Assembly: GCA_020636845.1 (NCBI GenBank)
Contig: JACJXD010000003.1
Location: 248,001 to 312,000, forward strand
Length of the DNA: 64,000 nt
Reading direction: 5' to 3'
Origin: Bacteroidales bacterium
GTDB lineage: Bacteria; Bacteroidota; Bacteroidia; Bacteroidales; Tenuifilaceae
Shown piece after piece: positions 52,226-61,862 of this stretch (the stretch's first letter is position 1; each line of letters opens with the position of its first letter). The translations under genes were made by a program, and so were the position numbers. The notes under the pieces were generated by a model. That model saw nothing but the letters and a program-made list of their open reading frames with translations. It was not told the origin of the DNA and searched no databases.

Positions 52226-52843
52226 TTACAACTTGATTCCCATGAATGTCATAAACGCAATACCCATTAAGCCTGTAAGTATAAAGGCAATGCCAAGGCC
52301 ACGTAACGGACGCGGAATATCGGAATATTTAAGTTTTTCGCGAATAGCAGCAATACTAATAATTGCTAAAAACCAACCAATTCCCGAACCTAATCCAAAT
52401 GTCGTTGCTTCGCCTAAGGTGCTATACTCCCGCTCTTGCATAAACAAAGAACCGCCTAAAATAGCGCAGTTTACTGCAATTAACGGAAGAAATATTCCCA
52501 ACGAACTATAAAGCGATGGCGAATATTTTTCCACAATCATTTCCACCAACTGCACCATTGAAGCAATAACTGCAATGAACATTATAAAGGAAAGAAAACT
52601 TAAATCGAGAGTAGCAAAACTCGGATCGAGCCAACTAAGCGCACCCGGTAAGAGTACGTATTTGTTTAACAGAAAATTCACGGGAACAGTAATTCCCATC
52701 ACAAAAATTACGGCAATGCCCAATCCTGTGGAAGTTTTAACTGTTTTTGATACCGCCAAGTACGAACACATACCCAGGAAGTATGCAAAAACCATGTTGT
52801 CAACAAAAATCGATCGTATAAATATGTTAATCAGGTTTTCCAT
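52226..52843 (-). CDS. nqrE: Na+-translocating NADH:quinone reductase subunit E
   Basis: A 205-residue integral membrane subunit with six predicted helices. The opening (NIFIRSIFVDNMVFAYFLGMC) holds the conserved cysteine that, with NqrD, binds an intramembrane iron centre. It lies 23 bases upstream of nqrF and 20 bases after nqrD. Confidence 0.96.
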   Translation of the reverse strand: MENLINIFIRSIFVDNMVFAYFLGMCSYLAVSKTVKTSTGLGIAVIFVMGITVPVNFLLNKYVLLPGALSWLDPSFATLDLSFLSFIMFIAVIASMVQLVEMIVEKYSPSLYSSLGIFLPLIAVNCAILGGSLFMQEREYSTLGEATTFGLGSGIGWFLAIISIAAIREKLKYSDIPRPLRGLGIAFILTGLMGIAFMTFMGIKL

Positions 52844-52863
52844 GTCAAAATTTATTTAGGGCA

Positions 52864-53523
52864 TTATTCCTCAAGTAATTTTTTATTGCGCGAACGCTGT
52901 ATCCAAATAATTATTCCAAGGGTAATCAGCGCCATGGGAGGCAAAATCATAAGTCCGTTGTTTTCGTAAAAACCGCCATTCTTCACAAAGAAATCGGCAG
53001 GAATTACTTGATACCCAAGCAGCGTTCCCGAACCTAATAGTTCACGGAAAAAAGCTACAATAATAAGAATAAGTCCATATCCCAGACCATTTCCTATACC
53101 ATCTAAAAACGAAGGCCACGGCCTATTTCCCAATGCAAAAGCTTCCAACCTACCCATAATTATACAGTTTGTAATAATTAGCCCTACAAACACCGAAAGC
53201 TGCTTACTTACATCCGGGACGTACGCTTTTAGTATTAAATCGACTAAAATTACCAGCGTTGCGATAACTACAAGCTGAACAATAATTCGTATGCGGGTAG
53301 GAATACTTTTCCGCATCATCGAAATTATTAAGTTTGAAAAGGCAGTTACCACCGTAACCGAAATTGCCATAACTATAGCCGGTTTTAACTTTGCTGTAAC
53401 TGCAAGAGCCGAACATATACCCAACACCAAAACGGTTATTGGATTTTTTGAGTCGAGAGGCTCGGTAATCAGCTTAAGATTTTTTGCCGAAAATAACGGC
53501 TCTTTCTCACTACTCTTGCCCAT
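52864..53523 (-). CDS. nqrD: Na+-translocating NADH:quinone reductase subunit D
   Basis: A 219-residue membrane subunit homologous to NqrE, with about six helices. Characteristic segments are VLVLGICSALAVTAKL, with a conserved cysteine, and LIITNCIIMGRLEAFA, with the second. Its start overlaps the end of nqrC by 14 bases, showing translational coupling. Confidence 0.96.
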   Translation of the reverse strand: MGKSSEKEPLFSAKNLKLITEPLDSKNPITVLVLGICSALAVTAKLKPAIVMAISVTVVTAFSNLIISMMRKSIPTRIRIIVQLVVIATLVILVDLILKAYVPDVSKQLSVFVGLIITNCIIMGRLEAFALGNRPWPSFLDGIGNGLGYGLILIIVAFFRELLGSGTLLGYQVIPADFFVKNGGFYENNGLMILPPMALITLGIIIWIQRSRNKKLLEE

Positions 53524-54280
53524 TGCTTAATTTCTTTAATTTATTAAAATATGCCTGATAACTCGATAAACAATCGTATAACATTTTTTCCAAACCTTTG
53601 CTGGTTATTGTTCCACCAGAGATCGCATCCACCGCATGAATATCGGACCTATCGGCACCTCCCTTAACTACCTTTATGGATGTAAACTGGTTGGCTTCGT
53701 TGTAAATGGTTTTTCCTACAAATTGTTTTTGAAATGTAGGCGTTGCAATTTCGGCACCTAACCCGGGAGTTTCTCCTTTATGTCCAAATGTAGCACCGTA
53801 AATTGTACTTAAATCATTATTTAACGCAATGTATCCCCAAATAGGACCCCATAACCCTTTACCACGAACAGGAATAATGTATTTAACGCTACCATTATCC
53901 AACTTGGCAACAAACATCGGCAAGTTTTGCTGCTCTATGGGTTTAGACAACTCATTATGCAACTCAATGTTAAAAGCATCAACACCCTTAATGGTGTCGC
54001 CCAAACTATTTACTACCAACTGATCGACAATGTACTTAGAGTAAAGGCCAGCAACAAAATCGTACTTATCTTTTGCCTGATCGACTCCATTCGCCTCTCC
54101 AATCGATTTTAAAATATCAACCCTCTTCTCGGTTTCAACGTTTCTTTGCTGTGCAGGTTTTAACGCAGTAGCCGCAAAGGCTAATAGCAACGCTACTATT
54201 ATTACCATGCCCGAGGCATACGCAAATATATATGCGTTACTGTTTTTGTCCACCTTTCTTATTTTTTCTAGTATGCTCAT
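53510..54280 (-). CDS. nqrC: Na+-translocating NADH:quinone reductase subunit C
   Basis: A 256-residue subunit with one N-terminal membrane helix (about 16-40) and a periplasmic flavin domain. The site DAISGGTITSKG near residue 222 contains the threonine that carries covalent FMN (usual pattern SGATxT, here SGGTIT). The flavin transferase ApbE that attaches it is not in this window. Confidence 0.96.
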   Translation of the reverse strand: MSILEKIRKVDKNSNAYIFAYASGMVIIVALLLAFAATALKPAQQRNVETEKRVDILKSIGEANGVDQAKDKYDFVAGLYSKYIVDQLVVNSLGDTIKGVDAFNIELHNELSKPIEQQNLPMFVAKLDNGSVKYIIPVRGKGLWGPIWGYIALNNDLSTIYGATFGHKGETPGLGAEIATPTFQKQFVGKTIYNEANQFTSIKVVKGGADRSDIHAVDAISGGTITSKGLEKMLYDCLSSYQAYFNKLKKLSNGQE

Positions 54281-54293
54281 AATTCAAAGTGTA

Positions 54294-55460
54294 TTAAACA
54301 TTAGCAACCTGTTTAGCCCGTTTTAACCTACGACGAATATTTGCCTGTACTACATAGTAGTCTATTAACGGAGCAAACGCATTCATAAGTAATATGGATA
54401 GCATCATTCCCTCGGGGTAAGCGGGATTGAACACCCTAACAAGAATTGCCATAAACCCGATAAGAAACCCATAAATCCATTTACCCTTTTCGGTTTGCGA
54501 AGATGAAACCGGATCGGTTGCCATAAATACTGCACCAAAAGCAAATCCGCCCATTACCATGTGCTCCCAAAAAGGAATTTGCATGTAAGGGTTAACTGCA
54601 AAAATGTTGAAAAGCAACCCGGCAGCCATACCTCCGCCAAAAACGGATACCATTATTTTCCAACTGCCTATGCCGGTTATAATAAGAATTACAGCACCAA
54701 TAAGGATTGCCAACGTTGACGTTTCGCCAATTGACCCCGGAATAAATCCCATAAACATATCGTGTACCGAAGGAATTTTATCTATTTGATAAGCAGCGGC
54801 TTTAGCCAACGGCGTTGCTCCCGAAAAACCATCGATAATACCCTGTCCGCCCGAAAGACCTGCAACCCAAACCTTGTCGCCCGAAATGTGAGCCGGGTAT
54901 GCAAAGAATATAAAAGCCCTTGCCAGAAGTGCAGGGTTAAATACATTCATTCCGGTTCCTCCAAACACCTCCTTGCCAATTACTACAGCAAAAGCCGTTG
55001 CTACGGCAACCATCCACAGGGGAACATCTACAGGCATAATTAACGGAATAAGCAAACCTGTTACTAAAAAACCCTCGTTTACCTCGTGTCCGCGAGACTG
55101 AGCAAAAGCAAATTCGATAGACAATCCTACAACATAACTCACAATAATTATTGGCAATACTTTTAGAAATCCAAACCAGAAATTTTGCCAAAATGTCCAA
55201 CTTTGCCCAATCGACAACGTGTATTCGTAGCCAACATTCCACATTCCAAACAGCATGGCCGGCATAAGAGCAAAAATCATAATAACCATAGTTCGCTTCA
55301 TATCGATATAATCGCGAATATGACTTCCTTTCACGGTAACTTTGTTTGGAACAAACAGGAAGGTTTCGAAAGCATCAAATGTTGAATGGAACATTCCCAA
55401 CTTTCCACCTTTCTCAAAGGTAGGTTTAATTTTATCGATAAACCGTCGAAATGACTTCAT
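54294..55460 (-). CDS. nqrB: Na+-translocating NADH:quinone reductase subunit B
   Basis: A 388-residue membrane subunit with about ten helices. It forms the main Na+ path and carries covalent FMN on the threonine of GFSGATPLAKAA (about residue 213). It also shows GGTGMNVFNPALLARAF. It lies 18 bases behind nqrA. All expected motifs are intact. Confidence 0.97.
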   Translation of the reverse strand: MKSFRRFIDKIKPTFEKGGKLGMFHSTFDAFETFLFVPNKVTVKGSHIRDYIDMKRTMVIMIFALMPAMLFGMWNVGYEYTLSIGQSWTFWQNFWFGFLKVLPIIIVSYVVGLSIEFAFAQSRGHEVNEGFLVTGLLIPLIMPVDVPLWMVAVATAFAVVIGKEVFGGTGMNVFNPALLARAFIFFAYPAHISGDKVWVAGLSGGQGIIDGFSGATPLAKAAAYQIDKIPSVHDMFMGFIPGSIGETSTLAILIGAVILIITGIGSWKIMVSVFGGGMAAGLLFNIFAVNPYMQIPFWEHMVMGGFAFGAVFMATDPVSSSQTEKGKWIYGFLIGFMAILVRVFNPAYPEGMMLSILLMNAFAPLIDYYVVQANIRRRLKRAKQVANV

Positions 55461-55478
55461 TTTAATACGTTTTAATTT

Positions 55479-56834
55479 CTAGCTTAACTCCTTAATCATC
55501 AAATTTATTCCCCGTCGAAGAATATCCTGAACTTCGGTTTTGGAAGTGCAAACATACTCGCAAAGCGCCATGTCCTCTTCTATCACCTCATAAATTCCAA
55601 GTTGCTCCATTTTATCAATATCCTCAGCCAAAATCGCTTTTATCAGATAAACGGGATAAATGTCCATTGGCATTACTTTTTCGTACTGTCCGGTCATTAC
55701 GTAAGAACGCTTACCTCCATTTAGGTTTGTATCCAAACGATACTTTTTCCCCGGAATTAACTTAGAAAGAAATGTACGACTGGCGCTATATTTGCTTGCT
55801 CCGGGAGACAGCCATCCCATAAACTCGTAATGATTTCCTTCGGGAATAACGCTAACCATGCTATCGTAAAAACCCAAAAATCCTATATACTCAACTTTTT
55901 GTCCTGTTAGCACATTTCCGCTAATGTACCTAACGTCAACATCACGATTTACCTTATCCTTAACAATGCTATCGATACGAGCCCCTGATATCAACCTAAA
56001 ATAACGAGGGTTGATTACCTCGGAACCTGCTAAGGCAACAACCTTTGTAGCATCGTATATTCCATTTAAAAACAGTCGTCCAATTATAATTACTTCCAAA
56101 GGGTTTACCGTCCAAACAACCTCTCCTTTATTAATAGGATCGATATGATGTATTTGAATGCCAACATTTCCAGCAGGATGTGGACCTTTAAAAAAATGAT
56201 GCTCAACTCCCTGCGCTTGGGCAAATGCTTTGGCTGCAGGGTAATCGCTGCTTAACCCCAAATGAATTTTGCCCGAAGTTAACTTACGTAACGCATCGAT
56301 ACCAGCCTGAAAGGCCTCCTCCTCGCCTTGCGCAGCAAAATCCAAGTAAGGCGCCAAAGGAGATGTGTCGAAACACGAAATGAAAATAGCCTTTGGAACA
56401 TCAGTCGGATTGGCCACAATGCCAAAAGGTCTTTGCTTAATGCTAGGCCAGTTTCCCGAAGATAATAACTTCTGTATTACCTGTTCCCGGCTTAAATCGT
56501 TTGGGCTAGCAGTTTCGAACTGCGCATACTCGATAGAAGTATCCGCCTTTACAACTACCTCTAAAATTACTCTTCGCTCGCCTCTGCGAACCTCAACAAC
56601 CTCGCCGCTAACAGGCGATGCAAAAAGTACATCGGGCCGGTACTTGTCATGAAATAAAGGGCTTCCTGCTAAAACCCTATCGCCAACCTGAACATTAAGT
56701 TTTGGAGTAAGCCCCGGAAAATCAGTTGGTTTAACAGCGTAAGTTTCCGCCATTTCGTTTTTAACAAGAATGTTTTCCGCTTTCCCCCTCAAAGGAATAT
56801 CCAGGCCCCTTCGAATTTTAATTACCTTTGACAT
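55479..56834 (-). CDS. nqrA: Na+-translocating NADH:quinone reductase subunit A
   Basis: A 451-residue cytoplasmic subunit that contributes to quinone binding. It opens with KIRRGLDIPLRGKAE and contains PTDFPGLTPKLNVQVGDRV and the C-terminal CEYVCTSKTEVQDILRRGI segment. It is the first gene of nqrABCDEF, a pump that moves Na+ outward as NADH is oxidised. The operon has a promoter 31-61 bases upstream. Confidence 0.97.
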   Translation of the reverse strand: MSKVIKIRRGLDIPLRGKAENILVKNEMAETYAVKPTDFPGLTPKLNVQVGDRVLAGSPLFHDKYRPDVLFASPVSGEVVEVRRGERRVILEVVVKADTSIEYAQFETASPNDLSREQVIQKLLSSGNWPSIKQRPFGIVANPTDVPKAIFISCFDTSPLAPYLDFAAQGEEEAFQAGIDALRKLTSGKIHLGLSSDYPAAKAFAQAQGVEHHFFKGPHPAGNVGIQIHHIDPINKGEVVWTVNPLEVIIIGRLFLNGIYDATKVVALAGSEVINPRYFRLISGARIDSIVKDKVNRDVDVRYISGNVLTGQKVEYIGFLGFYDSMVSVIPEGNHYEFMGWLSPGASKYSASRTFLSKLIPGKKYRLDTNLNGGKRSYVMTGQYEKVMPMDIYPVYLIKAILAEDIDKMEQLGIYEVIEEDMALCEYVCTSKTEVQDILRRGINLMIKELS

Positions 56835-56864
56835 GAAGTAATATTTACTGTTTTTTCGTTAAAA

Positions 56865-56895
56865 CAAATTTAAGTATTTGTACTATCGAAATAAA
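56865..56895 (-). promoter_or_regulatory. Promoter of the nqr operon
   Basis: On the minus strand TAAATTTG (56865-56872) lies 19 bases from TTTA (56892-56895). The -7 box and spacing fit the Bacteroidota consensus; the -33 box has one mismatch. The nqrA start codon is about 31 bases downstream. Confidence 0.62.
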
Positions 56896-56981
56896 TATAA
56901 TTGGCTAATTAATTAAACCACTTACTCATAAAAATTTTGCAAAAATACTATCTTTATAGTTCTAAACATAAAAAAATATTT

Positions 56982-58301
56982 ATGCATATCAAAATTTCTA
57001 GATATAATCATATAAGAATATTTACATTATTTATTACAACATTCACTTTGTGTTATTTACATAACAATCTACTAAGTCAAAATGTTTATGAATTGGCAAA
57101 AGTAAACGGGATTTTTTTCGCGCCAAGCATAAAATCTGTTAAAATATACCGTACAGGAAACGAAACAAGCAATCCAGTTATTGAATTTGACAATTCCGAC
57201 GAAACTGTAACAGCTGAATTTGACGATTTATCGGACGAATCCAACGCGTTTGACTATACTATTGTACACTGCGACTACAACTGGCAAACATCGGATATTA
57301 CATTTCAGGAATTTGCCGACGGTTTCGAATACAACCAGATAAACGATTATAGCAGTTCATCCGGAACCGTAAAGCAATTCACACACTACAAACTTACCCT
57401 GCCAAATAGCAATATCAAGTTTAAACTTCCCGGAAATTACCTTTTAAAAATAGTTGACCACTACAATAAGGAAAATGTTTTTTTGCAACTACGCTTCATT
57501 GTAATAAATCCTATGGTAAACATTAAAGCCATCGCCGTTCAACCTTTAAATCCCGAATATCGCTATACCCAACAGCAACTTGAAACAAGCCTGAATTACA
57601 GCATACTTGGTAACGTTGACCCGCTAAACGACATTGTTCTGCTCGTTGGGCAAAATGCCGTACTGTCGGAAATGAATGTTTGCAAACCCGTTCATGTTAC
57701 ATCGCAAGAAATTGACTACACATCGCCTGATAAGTTGCTGTTTAACGGCGGAAATGAGTATAGACACCTTGATTTAAAATCGCTTTACGCCCAAACTTCC
57801 GCTATTCAAAATATTCAGTTCTACGGAGGAGAACAGCATGTACTTTTAGCCCCCGACGAAGTTCTTGCTGATAAGAAGTACACCGAAAATACCGACTTAG
57901 ACGGAAAGTATATAATTAAACGCGACGATAGCAACGATAGTAATATCGAAGCCGATTATCTCTGGGTTTACTTCACATTGCGCTCGGAGTTTATTCCCGA
58001 CTACGAAATATACATTTACGGTGAATTAACAGGTTGGAACACGTTACCCTCTTTTAAAATGGAGTACAACCCACAAAGCAACGCTTACGAATGCCGAGTT
58101 TTACTAAAGCAAGGTTACTACAACTACAAATACGTTGCCGTTAACAGCAAAACCAAGGAAATTGACAAGGGTTTAATTGACGGAAACTACTTCGATACCG
58201 AAAATATTTACAACTTTGTTTGTTACTACAAAAAACCGGGATTACGGTATTGGACTCCGGTCGGAATAAAAAGCGTTAATAGCCGCTACTCACAGAAGTA
58301 A
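56982..58301 (+). CDS. Type IX secretion system plug-like protein (DUF5103)
   Basis: A 439-residue protein with an N-terminal signal-like hydrophobic stretch (about residues 10-32) and several all-beta domains. The segments VKIYRTGNETSNPVIEF, DYTIVHCDYNW and the C-terminal WVYFTLRSEF and YIYGELTGWN match the former DUF5103, now known as the type IX secretion plug. In Flavobacterium this protein closes the periplasmic side of the SprA translocon. I chose the ATG at 56982 over one 45 bases upstream. It is divergent from the nqr operon and convergent with mtaB. Confidence 0.8.
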   Translation: MHIKISRYNHIRIFTLFITTFTLCYLHNNLLSQNVYELAKVNGIFFAPSIKSVKIYRTGNETSNPVIEFDNSDETVTAEFDDLSDESNAFDYTIVHCDYNWQTSDITFQEFADGFEYNQINDYSSSSGTVKQFTHYKLTLPNSNIKFKLPGNYLLKIVDHYNKENVFLQLRFIVINPMVNIKAIAVQPLNPEYRYTQQQLETSLNYSILGNVDPLNDIVLLVGQNAVLSEMNVCKPVHVTSQEIDYTSPDKLLFNGGNEYRHLDLKSLYAQTSAIQNIQFYGGEQHVLLAPDEVLADKKYTENTDLDGKYIIKRDDSNDSNIEADYLWVYFTLRSEFIPDYEIYIYGELTGWNTLPSFKMEYNPQSNAYECRVLLKQGYYNYKYVAVNSKTKEIDKGLIDGNYFDTENIYNFVCYYKKPGLRYWTPVGIKSVNSRYSQK

Positions 58302-58310
58302 ACATATTAA

Positions 58311-59606
58311 CTAAAGCAGCTGAGCATTCATATAACCATTGCCCAAATCGGTTAACCTTACATTCAGGATTTTTCCGATGAAATCCTTGTTATACGGAAT
58401 TCCAACTTTAATGTAATTATCGGTAAAACCAAACATCAAGCCATTTCGTTTGGTTGCCTCAAAAAGTACCCTGTGTTCTTCTCCTATTGCCTTGCTGTAA
58501 AACTCACGGGTAAATCTATCCGAAAGTTCTTCCAGCCGTTTAACCCTTTGATGTGCAATTTTAGGGTCAACTTTATTAGGCATTACAGCAGCCGGGGTAT
58601 TGGGTCGCTCGGAATACGGGAAAATATGCAAAAAGGTAGGATTTACCTGATTTAAGAAATCGTAAGCATCCTGAAAATCCTCGTCGGTTTCGCCAGGAAA
58701 ACCTACAATTACATCCACGCCAAAAAATGCCTTCGGCATTAAATTCCTAAGCATCGATATTTTCTGTGCAAAAACTTCACGTTTATACCTACGTCTCATT
58801 AAACCTAAAATTCGATTCGATCCCGATTGTAAAGGAATATGAAAGTGCGGTAAAAATTTTGAAGATTTAGAAACAAACTCCGCTATTTCGTCGGTTATTA
58901 AGTTCGGTTCGATGGACGAAATCCGATAACGCTCTATTCCCTCAACCGCATCCAACGCACGAACCAAATCGAAAAACGTTTCTCCTGTGGTTCTTCCGAA
59001 ATCGCCAATATTCACACCCGTGAGAATAATCTCCTTAATACCCTTGCCGGCAATTATATTAGCCTGATCTACTATTTCGGATATTGGAATATTCCGACTT
59101 TTCCCCCTAGCCAGTGGAATTGTGCAGTAACTACAATGGTAATCGCAACCATCCTGCACCTTTAAAAACGAGCGGGTTCTGTCACCCGAAGAATATGCGG
59201 GAAAGAAACTATTTACACTATCGATATCGCAACTGTAAACCTGAACGTTACTCTTGTTCATTTTGGAAACCAACTCGGGCAGTTGCGATTTCACGGAAGT
59301 TCCCAAAACCAAATCAACGCCTTCTATCGCGGCTATCTCCTCCGGTTTAAGCTGTGCATAACATCCCACTACCGCCACCAACGCTTCGGGCGATTTTGCA
59401 ATAAACTTTCGTATTGCCTGACGGCACTTCTTATCGGCATGTTCGGTAACCGAACAGGTATTAACCACGTAAACATCGGCCACACTGTCGGGCGATACAC
59501 GCTCAAAACCTAAGTCGGTAAATTCCCTTGCTAAAGTTGATGTTTCGGAAAAGTTTAACTTACATCCTAACGTGTAAAAGGCAACTTTCTTTTTCCCCTC
59601 CTTCAT
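58311..59606 (-). CDS. mtaB: tRNA t6A37 methylthiotransferase MtaB
   Basis: A 431-residue radical SAM enzyme that turns t6A37 of tRNA into ms2t6A. The N-terminal UPF0004 domain supplies three cluster cysteines (TLGCKLNFSE, VNTCSV, VVGCYAQ). The radical SAM cluster is CDYHCSYC. A C-terminal TRAM domain (about 370-431) binds the tRNA. It belongs to the MtaB branch rather than MiaB, judged from the opening FYTLGCKLNFSET. A -7-like TATCTTTG is at 59623-59630. Confidence 0.94.
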   Translation of the reverse strand: MKEGKKKVAFYTLGCKLNFSETSTLAREFTDLGFERVSPDSVADVYVVNTCSVTEHADKKCRQAIRKFIAKSPEALVAVVGCYAQLKPEEIAAIEGVDLVLGTSVKSQLPELVSKMNKSNVQVYSCDIDSVNSFFPAYSSGDRTRSFLKVQDGCDYHCSYCTIPLARGKSRNIPISEIVDQANIIAGKGIKEIILTGVNIGDFGRTTGETFFDLVRALDAVEGIERYRISSIEPNLITDEIAEFVSKSSKFLPHFHIPLQSGSNRILGLMRRRYKREVFAQKISMLRNLMPKAFFGVDVIVGFPGETDEDFQDAYDFLNQVNPTFLHIFPYSERPNTPAAVMPNKVDPKIAHQRVKRLEELSDRFTREFYSKAIGEEHRVLFEATKRNGLMFGFTDNYIKVGIPYNKDFIGKILNVRLTDLGNGYMNAQLL

Positions 59607-59683
59607 TTTCCCAAATTTTGCGCAAAGATAATAATCTTAAAGAAACATGAATTTCAATCGAATGTGCACCGCTCAGGCAACAG

Positions 59684-60871
59684 CTAGGCAACTTCAACTG
59701 TCTTTTTCTTGTTTACAACGGCAAATACAGCCATTAAAACAGCAGCAATTAATGCCATAACAGATCCAAAATAGAACGGAGCATCTGAATTTACTTTATC
59801 GTAGAGTATTCCGGCAATTAAACTCGCAGGAAGTAAAGTAATTCCCAATATTGCATGGTATAATCCGTATCCTGTTCCCTTTAAATCGCTACTGACAACA
59901 TCGGAAATCATTGCCTTTTGGCTACTATCGGTCATAGCACTGTACAAGCCGTATAGCATAAACAGGAATAAAAAAATACTTATATTATTAAATCGTCCAA
60001 ACAGGTAATACACCAACGAATAAACAAGATACCCCAGAACGATTAATTTCTCCCTTCCAACTTTATCCGATATTTTCCCGATTGGAATAGCTAAAAGAAC
60101 CGATACGGTACTAAAAATCATATATACAAAAGGAACATAAGATTCGTCAATTCCTGTTTCGGCAGTTTTTACAAGCAGCAAGGCATCGGCGGAGTTGCCC
60201 AGCGTAAAAACAAAAATAATGGAAAGGAAAAAGTAAAACTTTTTGGGTAATTGCTTAAAATGGAAACTATCATCATTTTTCTTTTTTTTAGTTTTTACCT
60301 CTTTGATGAATGCAACAATTGAAATAACGCCAAAAATAGCAGGGATAGTAGCTACCAGAAAAATATTTTTATAGTTAAAAGGGAAAAAATACAATAGCAA
60401 AAACGCCGTTAACGGCCCCACTATCGCACCACTATTATCCATTGCCTTATGAAACCCAAAATTTTTACCTGCTTCGTTCTTAGGAACAGAGCCACTAATA
60501 AGGCTATCTCTGGGTGCTGCCCTTAATCCCTTTCCAATTCTTTCAAAAAAACGAAGAAATAAGACTTGAATGGGAATTCGAACTAACGCATACAACGGAG
60601 TTATCAAGGCTGTAACCCCATAACCAATTATCATAAATGGTTTGTTTTTACCAATCCTATCGCTCCAGTAACCCGAAAAAGCCTTAAACAACGACGCTGT
60701 ACTTTCTGCAATTCCCTCTATTAACGATATTGATGTTTTTGATGCTCCAATCGATAATAAAAAAAGAGGCATCACGCTGTAAATCATTTTTGTTGAAGTG
60801 TCGGTAAAAAAACTGGTCAATCCCGTGAAAAACACATTTCTCTGTAATCCAAATATCTTCTTACTATCCAT
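59684..60871 (-). CDS. MFS transporter
   Basis: A 395-residue major facilitator with about 12 membrane helices. The loop between helices 2 and 3 reads AFSGYWSDRIGKNKP, a variant of the MFS A-motif, and a second copy is seen as GKISDKVGREK. The substrate is unknown. It lies 42 bases downstream of ppx in the same direction, which suggests co-transcription but no clear functional link. Confidence 0.9.
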   Translation of the reverse strand: MDSKKIFGLQRNVFFTGLTSFFTDTSTKMIYSVMPLFLLSIGASKTSISLIEGIAESTASLFKAFSGYWSDRIGKNKPFMIIGYGVTALITPLYALVRIPIQVLFLRFFERIGKGLRAAPRDSLISGSVPKNEAGKNFGFHKAMDNSGAIVGPLTAFLLLYFFPFNYKNIFLVATIPAIFGVISIVAFIKEVKTKKKKNDDSFHFKQLPKKFYFFLSIIFVFTLGNSADALLLVKTAETGIDESYVPFVYMIFSTVSVLLAIPIGKISDKVGREKLIVLGYLVYSLVYYLFGRFNNISIFLFLFMLYGLYSAMTDSSQKAMISDVVSSDLKGTGYGLYHAILGITLLPASLIAGILYDKVNSDAPFYFGSVMALIAAVLMAVFAVVNKKKTVEVA

Positions 60872-60913
60872 AGTAATATTTCAACATCTTTTTAATAAAA
60901 TTCAACATTTCCA

Positions 60914-61819
60914 TCAATCGACCAAGCGGGTTTCACCTTTATAATCGTTATACAGCATCCGAATAATACCATCGGAAACGCCAATGGTGGGAACAATTAC
61001 CTCGTTAGCTCCGCTCCATTTCATTATTTTCAGAAAGATTTTCGATGCAGGAATAACAACATCAGCTCTATCGGGATTCATTTTAAGAATCTTAATACGA
61101 TCCTCGTACGAGTACCCCTTTATTTGTCTGTAAATGCTTTTTAGCTCGTTACGCAAAAGGGTTGGGCTATCCTTTTTCTTCGAAAACTTATACAACTTAT
61201 TGATGTTTCCGCCGGAACCAATAATCTTGGGATTTAAACTATCAATATCCAACGCTTTAATCCAATGCTTCAATTCCTTAAAGTTATCCTTCGTAACCTT
61301 TCCCTTTAACATTCGGATAGTTCCTATGTTAAAAGAGTGAGACGTTTCTATATTGGAATTTCTAAAAAGAGTAACCTCGGTACTACCACCACCAACATCA
61401 ACGTACATAAAAACGCCATGCTCGTGCTTAATCTCGTCTATTCCATTTAAATAGATAATTTCCGCTTCCCGCTGACCATTGATAATTTCGATATCAACTC
61501 CTGTTTTTTGTTTAACCAATTCCACTACTTCCGCAGCATTACTGGCCTCCCTCATTGCCGATGTAGCACAGGCTTTATACGAAACCACATCCTCCACCTC
61601 TATTAAATTTCGATAAGCACCTATTATCTTCACCAACTTATCGATTCGTCTTGTGCTTATAGAACCTATGGAAAAGGCATCCTCACCTAACCTCAGAGGC
61701 ATACGTACCAACGACGATTTACTAAACGACACATCGTTGCCGTCCTCAACTACATTCGAAAGAAGTAAACGAACAGCATTGGAACCAATGTCTATTGCAG
61801 CAAACTTAAGTATTTTCAC
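60914..61819 (-). CDS. ppx: Exopolyphosphatase, Ppx/GppA family
   Basis: A 301-residue ASKHA-fold hydrolase that removes phosphate from polyphosphate or pppGpp. The phosphate-1 motif AAIDIGSNAVRLLLSN is at residues 7-22 and the second motif is MYVDVGGGSTEVTLF. It has only the short two-subdomain form and lacks the C-terminal HD-like part of E. coli Ppx. It lies 43 bases after ppk1, so synthesis and breakdown of polyphosphate are encoded together. Confidence 0.92.
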   Translation of the reverse strand: MKILKFAAIDIGSNAVRLLLSNVVEDGNDVSFSKSSLVRMPLRLGEDAFSIGSISTRRIDKLVKIIGAYRNLIEVEDVVSYKACATSAMREASNAAEVVELVKQKTGVDIEIINGQREAEIIYLNGIDEIKHEHGVFMYVDVGGGSTEVTLFRNSNIETSHSFNIGTIRMLKGKVTKDNFKELKHWIKALDIDSLNPKIIGSGGNINKLYKFSKKKDSPTLLRNELKSIYRQIKGYSYEDRIKILKMNPDRADVVIPASKIFLKIMKWSGANEVIVPTIGVSDGIIRMLYNDYKGETRLVD

Positions 61820-61862
61820 CTTTCTAACCTTTTCAATATTTACTTAACATTTTTCTAATCAC

